From the NCBI GenBank assembly GCA_035460985.1, contig DATHWC010000114.1:5068-69067 (forward strand): a stretch of DNA of 64,000 nt, given 5' to 3'. A program made the translations under genes and the position numbers. Below the pieces are notes generated by a model. It was given only the letters and a program-made list of their open reading frames with translations. It searched no databases and was not told the DNA's origin. Positions 25,918 through 34,389 of this stretch are shown here, piece by piece (positions within the stretch are counted from its first letter, which is position 1; every line of letters starts with the position of its first letter). The stretch is from Lunatibacter sp035460985 (GTDB lineage: Bacteria; Bacteroidota; Bacteroidia; Cytophagales; Cyclobacteriaceae).

Positions 25918-27895
25918 TTATTTTCACGCTATATTTTTCTTTTAATTGGTTGATCAGGGTTTCGTCGAGATGGGCCTGATAGTCTTGAATTACCTTTCCC
26001 CTGGTTTCCTCAAACTTTTTAGGGCCTTCAGGAACTTTGTTTCCAGTTATGATAAAATATTGAATTCCATTCACCGTTTTTTCGTGAAAGGTTTTCGAAA
26101 GGTCCAGGTCTTGGAAAATTGGACTATCATAGGTCTCTACCAAGCGGTCTTCTGAAGTAAACAACAATGGGATTCTTTCCAAAAAGGTTTCCTGAAGCAC
26201 ACTTTCCAATCCTTTTTCGTATTCTTTTTTTTCTAGAAATTCCCTGAGTTTCGCAATTTCTTCCTCATGGGGTTGGGTGATTTTCACTACTAACGAAGGA
26301 ACCCTTTCTTGCCAATAATAACGGTCCAAATGTTCTTCATAGTATGTCCTTTGGCCGACAGAATCAACAATGGCTTTTTGCCATACCAAATCATTCATCA
26401 GATTGAACAGCAAGATTCCATCTCTGAATTCCTGCAAAAGCAGCCGATAATCCTTGTTGTTGTTAATTAAATCCCACTCCTCGGATTCTTTGAGCTTAGT
26501 CTCCATAAATCCGTCCTTCAATGACTCAAAGTCCCTTTTTTTGTTTGCTATAATTGAGTTAGCTTCTTCATATATATACTGCCAAAAATCTACCACTCTC
26601 AAAGTATCTGTTCCAATCCGCAACACCCAGTCATCCCATAGCCCCTGCTGTTCCCATTTTCCTTTCAAACTTTCAGGGACTAGGTTGATTTCTTGTTGTA
26701 ATGGCTCAGCAAGAAGAAAGAAAATTGAATCATTTTCCTGGGCATCGTATTTTGCCTTTTGCATAGCCGTCACTTGGGACTTTATCAGGGTGGACCGGCT
26801 GTCCCTCAAGATTCGGGATTTCAAGGACGGTTCTAGTTCTTCGTATGGGGCTATGGGCTTGACCTCCTCAAGCCGGATAATGTGGTAACCGAAGGGTGTT
26901 TTCACCGGGTTAGATATTTCCCCAATTTCTGTTAAGCCGAATGCAGCCTGTTCAAATTCTGGAACAATGCTGCCGACTCCGAACCACGGTAGTAAACCTC
27001 CGTTTTGCCGGGTACCTGGATCCTCTGAAAAGGTGGAAACAATTTCTTCCCACGTATTGGTATCTTTGAGAAGTTGTTCATATATATCAGCTATTTTGCG
27101 CTTGGCCCTATCTTCACTCATTCCGTCATTAGGATCGGTCCTTACCAATAAATGGGATACACGAATTTCACCGGGATTTGGTCTCCGGTCTTCCAGTTTT
27201 ATAATGTGATAGCCGTAATCTGTTAATACCGGCTTTGAAATCTCCCCGACTTGCAGGTTGTAGGTCGCTTCCTCAAAGGGATAAACCATTTGCATGGCAG
27301 TAAAGTATCCCAAATTACCCCGGTTGGTCTCCACGGATGGATCTTGGGAATGTGCTAGGGCTAGTTGGCTGAAATCAATTCCCTCATTCGCCTCAGATTG
27401 GATTTTATGGGCCATCCTTAGAACAGTCAAGGAATCATCAAGGTTTGCATTGGGAGGAAATGAGAGGAGGATATGACTGGCTTTTACTACCTCTTTGAGA
27501 CGGCTGTAGGCTTTTTGCAATTCGCCTTCCTGAACTTCATTTTCCAACAGGAAAGGCTTACGGATATCTTCCTGAAAGGAGCCAAATTCCTCAATAAACT
27601 CTTCCGACTCATGGTATCCTAGCGCCTCAGCTTCTGTGACTTTTAACTTATAGTTGATGAATAACTGGAAATTTTCTTCAAATTCTGCCGGACTCACAAG
27701 TTTGTTTTCCTCGGAAGGCGCACTATTTTTGGATAATACATACAAAAACTCTTCACCCGGCACAGGTTTGCCGTCGATGGAAATCAAATAAGGATCCTCC
27801 GTAGTGGAGGTTATGAGCTGGCTGTCTGCTGTGATTTTAGGAGTACAGGCTAATGCCATACATCCGATCAACAAGCATCTAAGACTGGTTTTCAT
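25874..27895 (-). CDS. Lipoprotein peptidyl-prolyl isomerase with two PpiC domains
   Basis: ATG 27895 gives 673 residues with a lipoprotein signal (LLIGCMALAC); the frame extends 30 residues upstream without sense. Two parvulin domains lie in tandem over about residues 130-360. The first has KASHILLSFPP and RGNLGYFTAMQ, the second VSHLLVRTDPN and NGGLLPWFGVG, each ending in GYHII(K/R)LE. A helical C-terminal region of about 300 residues follows. It should act on unfolded proteins in the periplasm, anchored to a membrane. It overlaps the next chaperone gene by 44 bases; 90 bases separate it from the upstream RsbW-like gene. Confidence 0.88.
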   Translation of the reverse strand: MKTSLRCLLIGCMALACTPKITADSQLITSTTEDPYLISIDGKPVPGEEFLYVLSKNSAPSEENKLVSPAEFEENFQLFINYKLKVTEAEALGYHESEEFIEEFGSFQEDIRKPFLLENEVQEGELQKAYSRLKEVVKASHILLSFPPNANLDDSLTVLRMAHKIQSEANEGIDFSQLALAHSQDPSVETNRGNLGYFTAMQMVYPFEEATYNLQVGEISKPVLTDYGYHIIKLEDRRPNPGEIRVSHLLVRTDPNDGMSEDRAKRKIADIYEQLLKDTNTWEEIVSTFSEDPGTRQNGGLLPWFGVGSIVPEFEQAAFGLTEIGEISNPVKTPFGYHIIRLEEVKPIAPYEELEPSLKSRILRDSRSTLIKSQVTAMQKAKYDAQENDSIFFLLAEPLQQEINLVPESLKGKWEQQGLWDDWVLRIGTDTLRVVDFWQYIYEEANSIIANKKRDFESLKDGFMETKLKESEEWDLINNNKDYRLLLQEFRDGILLFNLMNDLVWQKAIVDSVGQRTYYEEHLDRYYWQERVPSLVVKITQPHEEEIAKLREFLEKKEYEKGLESVLQETFLERIPLLFTSEDRLVETYDSPIFQDLDLSKTFHEKTVNGIQYFIITGNKVPEGPKKFEETRGKVIQDYQAHLDETLINQLKEKYSVKINEGEKNRIYHLAVN

Positions 27896-27985
27896 TTTTA
27901 CGCATCCAGGAAATAATCTTGCAATGTTACAAATTTTAATAGACAATCGGTGTGTTATTACCTGATATCTCCTTGAATTTAACAA

Positions 27986-28402
27986 TCATTTGGATTTGAG
28001 CTGTTTGACTAACCTGCACACGTTTTGGCTGTTTTTGGACTCAAATTCAATTTTGTCCATGATCTTTTTGACCAATAGAATACCTATTCCTCCCTTTCGT
28101 TTTTCTTTTATCACTTTGGACAAATCAGGAGCTTCGTATTCGAGGATATTAAAAGCCTGTCCAGAATCAAAAATCTCAAAAGTTATTTTATGCGCATCGT
28201 CGGTGACCCGGAGTTTGATAAAATCGTCAGGATTGCAGTTGTGGGAGTGGATGATGAGATTGGCACACACTTCTTCCACAGCCAGAATCAATTGATTTTG
28301 TACGATCTCATTGAGGTCTTTCGGTTTCAAAATATCTGAAAGAAATGATCTCAGCTCACCCAGCCTACTTTTTTCGCAAGCTAACTTCAGTTCATGCATC
28401 AT
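27986..28402 (-). CDS. RsbW/SpoIIAB-like ATP-binding protein (anti-sigma factor-type kinase)
   Basis: This protein of about 138 residues (ATG 28402 or 28399) has a GHKL ATPase fold: N-box AVEEVCANLIIHSH, G1-like EIFDSGQAFN and a glycine-rich lid GGIGILLVKKIMD. Such proteins phosphorylate a STAS partner and sequester a target. The start overlaps the end of the STAS gene by 8-11 bases, so the two are made together. Bacteroidota lack sigma-B, so the target is probably not a sigma factor. A longer frame start at 28438 would overlap the STAS gene by 47 bases and is less likely. Confidence 0.85.
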   Translation of the reverse strand: MMHELKLACEKSRLGELRSFLSDILKPKDLNEIVQNQLILAVEEVCANLIIHSHNCNPDDFIKLRVTDDAHKITFEIFDSGQAFNILEYEAPDLSKVIKEKRKGGIGILLVKKIMDKIEFESKNSQNVCRLVKQLKSK

Positions 28403-28736
28403 AAATTCTTGCCAATGCTTCATGCTGGTCCTTCTCAATGGTAATCAATTGATCCAATCCTAATATATGAAATACATTATGTACTTTATCATTCAATCCG
28501 AAAATGACGAAGGCGATATTATTGTCCTGAAAATCCTCCAAATAGGACATAAAGACTCCAAGCCCAGCAGAGGAAATATACTCTAACGTAGACCCGTCCA
28601 CCAGTATTTTCTTGGTGTCTGTAGCCAATATTTCCTGAATGGCTTGATCCAACTCCACGGAGTTGCTGGCATCAACTTCTCCATTAAGCCGGATTAGGGT
28701 ATACGATTCTTTTTTGCTTAGTGTTATCTCTAACAT
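28392..28736 (-). CDS. STAS-domain anti-sigma-antagonist-like protein (RsbV type)
   Basis: This 114-residue single STAS domain begins LEITLSKKESYTLIRLNGEV. The phospho-acceptor loop reads EYISSAGLGV, with Ser55/Ser56; Ser56 aligns with the main site of Bacillus RsbV. In a partner switch the RsbW-type kinase phosphorylates it and the PP2C phosphatase restores it. It lies between the phosphatase gene (61 bases upstream) and the kinase gene (overlapping), the full three-part order. Confidence 0.88.
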   Translation of the reverse strand: MLEITLSKKESYTLIRLNGEVDASNSVELDQAIQEILATDTKKILVDGSTLEYISSAGLGVFMSYLEDFQDNNIAFVIFGLNDKVHNVFHILGLDQLITIEKDQHEALARIYDA

Positions 28737-28797
28737 AGTCTGTTATACGTGTATGAAAACTTAATGTTCATTCAATAAATTTTATAACGATATGGGA

Positions 28798-30834
28798 TTA
28801 ATCATCTTCAGGAAGGGCGTCTTTTCCTATGAATTCATATACTTTCCGAATAATCTCCTCTTTAATGTCTTTCGCAGAAAGATGGTGGCATGAATTCAAC
28901 ACATTTTTGAGTTGGTCGTATCCAAATTCTTTTGCTTCCTGATTTTTCGCCTCTATTATTCCGTCTGTATACATTACCAGTACATCGTTTGGGACATAGT
29001 TTAGCTTCCCTTCTTCCAGAAAGTTTCCATATTGTTGGTTTCTCACCATGCCTAATCCCATCCCGTTGATTTTCAAAAACTCACTTCTGTCCAAGGCAGA
29101 GTTAAAATATAAAGTGGGACAATGTCCAGCCCTTGCAAACCTGATATTTTTGGAGGCAGTATCCAGCAAGTAATAGGTGGTGGTGATGAAATGATTTTTT
29201 TCCAAGCAATGGCTTAGCGCATTATTTGCTTTTATGAGAAAGGTTATTGGAGGTAGCCTAAACTGTACCAGACTGTGAAAGATACCTTTCATCTGTGACA
29301 TATTGAAAGCTGCGGATGTCCCTTTGCCTGAAACATCTCCGATAATCAGCGCAAAGTAATGGTCGTCAAACTGATACGTTTCGTAATAATCCCCGCCCAC
29401 CTCATCCGCCGCGGCAGAAAACCCCTCAATTTCAAAGCAGGAATTATGGTGCAGCTCCGTAGGAAGGAGACTGCGCTGAACCCGCTGGGCGATCTCCAAT
29501 TCTTCCTTATATCTTTCTGTTACAATAGCTTCATTGAGTAGCCGATAGTTTTCAACGGAGATTGATGCCTGTCCGACAAACGTGGAAATAATGTTAATCA
29601 TCTCCTTGTTGAACCCATCTTTCACTTCCTTTACCAGAAAAATATTTCCCAGTAGCTTTTTGTTTACCCGGATGGGAAAAACTAATGCGGATTTATAAAG
29701 CTCATGAGGGATTTTTCCGAAGATGTATTCTATCTTCTCATTATTATCATTGCTCAGATGATCGGAAAATGGTTTTGTTTGTCCCATAATTTGCCGAACC
29801 TCCAGACGCTCTTCGTCTGAAATAAACCTCTGATGGACAATTTCCTTTGTATCGGAATCCCTTGGCATGATCTCTAACCACGCGGCATCCACATAGGCGG
29901 CACTCATGCAACTGTCCATCAGAATATCCAGCACCTGCTCTTCGTTTTCTCCTGGCTGTATGGATTGACTCAAACGCTGAAAGTTAATTGCCTCGATAAG
30001 TTTCTGTTCAAAAACCGAAGAAGTCGGCAAATTAAACAAAGTGACTAAAAAACTGAATAGCGAATATATTATGACAAAGGCGAATATTCCAAGAAGGAAC
30101 AGATTTTGCGAAAGATTTATGAAATATGGGTTTTTAAGGCTGTAATCCAATGTTTGGTACAGCAGATAACTCGCACAAATGAGGATAGCCAACAAAAACA
30201 AGATAGATTTCCATTTTTCTTTGAAGGTTAGGTAGGGAATCCATTTTAGATTGGCAGAAAGGATAATGCTATAAATAATCAGAAAGGTCATTCCAAAAAA
30301 GAACCCGTAATCCAAATCGTTTTTATTGATCAATACAAAAAACATACTGACCAGAAGAATGATTTCAAAAGCCTGCCATTGTTGTACCACTGCCTTACTC
30401 CGCTGGTAGAGAATGAGGTGCTTCCACAATAAAGCTGTCGAAACCAAAAACAAACTCGTAAGCGCGAAGTTGACGTGATAAAAGAAATTCCTAAGCAATG
30501 GATCCGAATACAGGGCAGTGTCCTCCATTAGGTTGTATAAAAAAACAATCAATAGGGCAACCCCAGTGGCAAAAAGTCCGGTGGAAGCCGCCCTCCAAAT
30601 TAGGTGGAGAAAGTTATCATTTTGATGGCGGGAGATAGACTGGGTGAAAAAAAGGTACAGCAAAATGAAAAAGAGAATCTCAAGAATCCAAGTCAGTTCT
30701 GAATCCATCCCTACCTCAATATCATTGACATTACCAAATACTCGGGTAAGGTCAACCAATAATAACCCAATCCAAGTAAGTATTGCAAGAAAAACCGTAA
30801 TCTTGCTAAGTTGTATGTTAGGTAGTCTAAACAT
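28798..30834 (-). CDS. Membrane PP2C-type phosphatase with GAF domain (RsbU/SpoIIE family)
   Basis: This 678-residue protein has about seven or eight N-terminal membrane segments (residues 10-265, for example ITVFLAILTWIGLLLVDL). A GAF-like region follows (about 285-420, ISVENYRLLNEAI at its end), then a PP2C SpoIIE domain (about 445-670). Metal-binding acidic residues are visible in DEVGGDYYE, IIGDVSGKGT and VMYTDGIIEAKN. It should sense an envelope or cytoplasmic signal and dephosphorylate the STAS protein encoded next. It is the first gene of the minus-strand run that continues into the SurA-type chaperones. Confidence 0.9.
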   Translation of the reverse strand: MFRLPNIQLSKITVFLAILTWIGLLLVDLTRVFGNVNDIEVGMDSELTWILEILFFILLYLFFTQSISRHQNDNFLHLIWRAASTGLFATGVALLIVFLYNLMEDTALYSDPLLRNFFYHVNFALTSLFLVSTALLWKHLILYQRSKAVVQQWQAFEIILLVSMFFVLINKNDLDYGFFFGMTFLIIYSIILSANLKWIPYLTFKEKWKSILFLLAILICASYLLYQTLDYSLKNPYFINLSQNLFLLGIFAFVIIYSLFSFLVTLFNLPTSSVFEQKLIEAINFQRLSQSIQPGENEEQVLDILMDSCMSAAYVDAAWLEIMPRDSDTKEIVHQRFISDEERLEVRQIMGQTKPFSDHLSNDNNEKIEYIFGKIPHELYKSALVFPIRVNKKLLGNIFLVKEVKDGFNKEMINIISTFVGQASISVENYRLLNEAIVTERYKEELEIAQRVQRSLLPTELHHNSCFEIEGFSAAADEVGGDYYETYQFDDHYFALIIGDVSGKGTSAAFNMSQMKGIFHSLVQFRLPPITFLIKANNALSHCLEKNHFITTTYYLLDTASKNIRFARAGHCPTLYFNSALDRSEFLKINGMGLGMVRNQQYGNFLEEGKLNYVPNDVLVMYTDGIIEAKNQEAKEFGYDQLKNVLNSCHHLSAKDIKEEIIRKVYEFIGKDALPEDD

Positions 30835-30920
30835 AAATAAAAGGAACGCAATAATACATATTACCTGTCAGAAAGCATGAACTCATTTTATAAAACCTTG
30901 TTATATACCTAAACTGAACC

Positions 30921-31634
30921 ATGAACCGAATCAACTATTTATTCTTTTTTGCAATAGTGCTATGGACATGTGGTTGTACAAGTGCCGATGTCAACCGTTT
31001 TATACAAGGGGCTTCCCAAGCTACTCTCACAAACGAAGACGTAGGTAATGGCCTCCGTGACGCACTTGTAAAGGGAATTTCTGTCGGAGCAGATCAGGCG
31101 GCTAAGGAAAACGGATTTTTTGGCAATGATTTAATTCGAATCGCGCTACCAGAAGACCTCCGTAGATTAGAATCCACCATGCGGCAATTTGGATTGGGGG
31201 CAGAAATGGACCGTGTCCTCCTCACAATCAACAGGGGAGCCGAAAGTGCCGCCAAGGAAGCCAAGCCGATCTTTATAAACGCTATTCGTCAACTTACTAT
31301 TCAGGACGCTTTTGCTGTACTAAGAGGTGATCAGGATGCCGCTACCCAGTTTTTGAGAAGAACCACAACTGAGCAATTGACCGCACTTTTTGCGCCAAAT
31401 GTACAGGAGTCGCTCAACGAAGTCGGTGCTACCAGGCATTATACTGATTTGGTGAATGCCTACAATGCCATTCCCACAACTCGAAAAATAAATCCGGATC
31501 TCAATGCCTATGTCACTGAAATGGCCATTGATGGGTTGTTTAAATTGATCGCCGAAGAAGAACTCAAAATCAGGGAGAATCCAGCCGAACGGACAACTGC
31601 CATTATGCGCAGGGTATTTGGGTCAGTGCAATAG
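30921..31634 (+). CDS. DUF4197 lipoprotein
   Basis: This 237-residue protein has a lipoprotein signal (LFFFAIVLWTCGC, Cys about 19). A helical body typical of DUF4197 follows: GLRDALVKGISVGADQAA, a NRGAESAAKEAKPIF stretch and an FLRRTTTEQL segment. No biochemical role is established for the family. It is divergent from the RsbU-type gene and shares an 86-base intergenic region with it. Confidence 0.85.
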   Translation: MNRINYLFFFAIVLWTCGCTSADVNRFIQGASQATLTNEDVGNGLRDALVKGISVGADQAAKENGFFGNDLIRIALPEDLRRLESTMRQFGLGAEMDRVLLTINRGAESAAKEAKPIFINAIRQLTIQDAFAVLRGDQDAATQFLRRTTTEQLTALFAPNVQESLNEVGATRHYTDLVNAYNAIPTTRKINPDLNAYVTEMAIDGLFKLIAEEELKIRENPAERTTAIMRRVFGSVQ

Positions 31635-31698
31635 TTGAATAACCTGCCCATTTGATTGACTAATTTGAAGTTCAGTCGAATGGGGAAGTGGAGTAAGG

Positions 31699-32013
31699 TT
31701 ATAAAAAAACTACATCAGTTATCACTCCGTCCCCATATTTTGCGGAGATGAGGGACAATACCTTCGATTTGTTCATCATGAGTTCTTTCTTAATGGGGCC
31801 TGAAGTCAATTGAACGTAGAGCACTTTGTTTCTTACGCTTACGTTCCCCGTCCGTTTGGCCACGGTATTGCCCATAAGTTCCGACCAGCCATTCACCACT
31901 ACTCTTTCGTCGAATTTATCCCGGATTTTATAGGCCTCGAGCAGTTCTCTAAACACATCCTTTAACGGAGAAGTGATGCTCTTTCTGGCTGCATCGTTGG
32001 CAAATTTTCGCAT
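31699..32013 (-). CDS. DUF721 (DciA-like) protein
   Basis: This 104-residue basic protein has the DUF721 pattern: an N-terminal helix (SPLKDVFRELLEAYKIRDKF), then WSELMGNTVAKRTGNVSVRNKVLYVQL. DciA proteins help load the replicative helicase in bacteria lacking DnaC/DnaI. Assigning that role here is by family only. It ends in the gap converging with the DUF4197 gene and lies about 70 bases downstream of hemW. Confidence 0.8.
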   Translation of the reverse strand: MRKFANDAARKSITSPLKDVFRELLEAYKIRDKFDERVVVNGWSELMGNTVAKRTGNVSVRNKVLYVQLTSGPIKKELMMNKSKVLSLISAKYGDGVITDVVFL

Positions 32014-32081
32014 AGCTCAAAGATACAGGATTAATTCCAACCGTCAGAAAATGCTGCAAAATGATTTCTAAAAAAATGATT

Positions 32082-33206
32082 TTATAGGAACAACTTTGCG
32101 GCAACACTGTCTGCTAAGAGCTTGCCTTTTCGGCTCAATATTAGGTGACTGTTCTGAATACAAATCCAACCGGATTCGCTCAAAAAATCCAATTCTTCTG
32201 ACTTAAGTTTAATTAAGTCCACCTGATAGTTGGTTTCTAAAAAATTCAAATCTGTGCCCCAACTCGTACGGAGAGACGTAAGTATGTACTCATTAATCCG
32301 ATCCTCTGCACTGAGGTTATCTGTTTCAAAGACTAACTTTCCTTCCCGAAGAGCCCTCACATAACCGGAATTGTTAGATACGTTATAGCCCCGGTTTTTC
32401 CCGTCAAAGGAATGTGCGCTTGGACCTACCCCCATATAAGGGACACCGGTCCAATAATTGGTATTGTGCAAGGCGAAGGCATCCGGTTTGCCAAAATTAG
32501 AAATCTCGTACTGTATGTAACCGGCTGCTTCCGTGGCATCCTGCAGAATTTCAAATTCCTCAGCAACAAAATCGTCCGATGCGGGCTGGAACGATCCTTT
32601 TTTCACCCATGTTCCGAGGGCTGTTCGCGGCTCTATAGTCAGTGCATAGCTGCTGATGTGTCCCGGGTCCAGGTCTAATGCTGTGCGCAGATCTGCTTCC
32701 CACCCGCTATGGTCTAAGGAGGGAAAGCCATACATCAGGTCGATGGATAATTTGGCGAAACCGGCGTTTCTGGCCAATTCAATGCATTGAAGGGATTCCT
32801 CTGCATTATGGGCCCGGTTATAAAAAGTTAATATCTCATTTCTAAAGCTTTGTATACCAATACTTAGTCTATCGATCCCGCAGGATAAAAATTGAGCAAG
32901 TTTTGCATCATTTAAATCATCCGGATTTGCTTCTAACGTGACCTCCCGCAGCTTGACCGGGTAATTTGCGTGGACGGTATCCATTAAATAAGAAAGCTGG
33001 GACTGCGACAAAAGAGAAGGCGTCCCCCCACCAAAATAGATTGTTTCAATGGTTTCTCCTTCGGGCAGGTAATTTTTTCGAAGGATCAGTTCTTTTCCCA
33101 TGTGGTGAATCAATTCTTCCATCAGGTTGCTGCTTGTGCTAAAATGGAAATCACAATAGTGGCAGGCTTTTTTACAGAAAGGGATATGGAGATAGATTCC
33201 TGCCAT
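32082..33206 (-). CDS. hemW: Radical SAM haem chaperone HemW
   Basis: HemW is the CPDH-related radical SAM protein that delivers haem to respiratory proteins. The 374-residue product has the 4Fe-4S motif CKKACHYC at residues 11-18 inside IYLHIPFCKKACHYCDFHF. It also has IYFGGGTPSLL, the signature RLSIGIQSF and a HemN_C domain at the end. It lacks features of coproporphyrinogen dehydrogenase itself, such as the longer N-terminal segment, and its length fits HemW. hemD lies 4 kb away on the other strand. Confidence 0.92.
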   Translation of the reverse strand: MAGIYLHIPFCKKACHYCDFHFSTSSNLMEELIHHMGKELILRKNYLPEGETIETIYFGGGTPSLLSQSQLSYLMDTVHANYPVKLREVTLEANPDDLNDAKLAQFLSCGIDRLSIGIQSFRNEILTFYNRAHNAEESLQCIELARNAGFAKLSIDLMYGFPSLDHSGWEADLRTALDLDPGHISSYALTIEPRTALGTWVKKGSFQPASDDFVAEEFEILQDATEAAGYIQYEISNFGKPDAFALHNTNYWTGVPYMGVGPSAHSFDGKNRGYNVSNNSGYVRALREGKLVFETDNLSAEDRINEYILTSLRTSWGTDLNFLETNYQVDLIKLKSEELDFLSESGWICIQNSHLILSRKGKLLADSVAAKLFL

Positions 33207-33468
33207 GAATTCACAATTATTTATAGGGATTAATAAGCTAATTCATAAGAAATTCCGTTCAAAGAAACGAAGACTTGCTCAATAGAGCCATATCTTGGCA
33301 TCATTTTATCGGTAGGAATTAAAAAATTACTAATTTCGAAGAATAATGATTACTGATACTCACCCTTTCATAAGGTGATCATCAATATTTGATTTTCGTT
33401 GAAAGTCTCAATTTAAACTATAAACCCGATCCATACAAATATACATCGGGATAAAACAAACTCAAAAT
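33207..33468. other. Intergenic region between hemW and the SMP-30 gene
   Basis: This 262-base AT-rich divergent gap has no gene. A small stem, CCCGAT (33425-33430) with ATCGGG (33445-33450), lies in the presumed leader of the SMP-30 gene about 19 bases before its ATG. I do not recognise it as a known riboswitch. Confidence 0.4.
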
Positions 33469-34389
33469 ATGAATCAACTTTCCCAAAAATTCACTTGCGT
33501 CGTTCTGCTTTCCTTTCTTATATATGCTGTTCCGGGATTAGCCCAAATGGAAGTCAAAAGTAATTTGGTGTCCAAAAATGCCGAAGTAGTGAAGCTGGGG
33601 GGTGGATATAAATTCACCGAAGGCCCTGCCGTGGATAGGCCGGGCAACGTTTACTTTACTGACCAGCCAAATAATAAGATCATAAAATGGACCTTTACTA
33701 CGGGTGAGTTATCTACTTTCGAAGAGGAGGCTGGTAGATCGAACGGTCTCTATTTTAACTTAAAAGGTGACCTACTTGCCTGCGCGGATATGAACAATGA
33801 GCTCTGGTCTATTGACAGGGATGGCAATAAAAAAGTGCTGGTTGAAAGCTTTAAAGGGAAAAAGCTCAACGGTCCCAACGATCTTTGGATCAATCCCCGT
33901 GGTGGTATTTATTTTACTGACCCCCTCTACAAAAGGGATTATTGGGAAAGAGATCCGGAGATGCAACAAGACGGTGAACATCTCTATTATGTGAGTGACG
34001 ATGGGCTACAGTTGTTTCGGGTAGATGAGTCGCTGGTGAAACCGAATGGCCTGGTAGGTACTCCTGATGGTAAAAAACTATATGTTGCTGATATTGGTGC
34101 GAAGAAGACCTATGTTTACGATATTGAGGAAGACGGTTACCTGACCAACAAGCAACTTTTTGTAGAAATGGGTTCTGACGGAATGACCATCGATAACCGG
34201 GGGAATGTATATCTGACCGGAGATGGGGTGACCATTTTCAATGCTAAAGGTGTACAGATAGGCCATATTCCGGTAGATGCACCTTGGACAGCCAATGTGT
34301 GTTTTGGAGCTGGGGATAGAAAGACGCTGTTTATCACCGCTTCTGACGCCGTGTATACCCTGCAAATGAAAGTGAGAGGAGTTTGGTAA
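33469..34389 (+). CDS. Secreted SMP-30/gluconolactonase/LRE family protein
   Basis: This 306-residue protein has a signal peptide (about 1-25, CVVLLSFLIYAVPGLA then QMEV) and a six-bladed propeller. Residues matching the metal site of the family are visible in FTEGPAVDRPGNVYFTD, LNGPNDLWI, KPNGLVGTPD and SDGMTIDNRGN. Such enzymes hydrolyse lactones, commonly sugar lactones. The export signal means it acts in the periplasm or outside. Its stop codon overlaps the TTG start of the next gene by seven bases. Confidence 0.88.
   Translation: MNQLSQKFTCVVLLSFLIYAVPGLAQMEVKSNLVSKNAEVVKLGGGYKFTEGPAVDRPGNVYFTDQPNNKIIKWTFTTGELSTFEEEAGRSNGLYFNLKGDLLACADMNNELWSIDRDGNKKVLVESFKGKKLNGPNDLWINPRGGIYFTDPLYKRDYWERDPEMQQDGEHLYYVSDDGLQLFRVDESLVKPNGLVGTPDGKKLYVADIGAKKTYVYDIEEDGYLTNKQLFVEMGSDGMTIDNRGNVYLTGDGVTIFNAKGVQIGHIPVDAPWTANVCFGAGDRKTLFITASDAVYTLQMKVRGVW

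Noticed and set aside
27986..28736. Classic sigma-B control module
   Set aside because: The kinase and STAS partner are clear, but no sigma-B-type gene is present and Bacteroidota generally lack one, so only a partner switch of unknown output is claimed.
31647..31684. Terminator between the DUF4197 and DUF721 genes
   Set aside because: A 9-bp stem with one G-U pair exists, but neither strand has a T-tract after it.
33425..33450. Riboswitch before the SMP-30 gene
   Set aside because: There is only a 6-bp stem with a 14-base loop and no conserved core of a known class.
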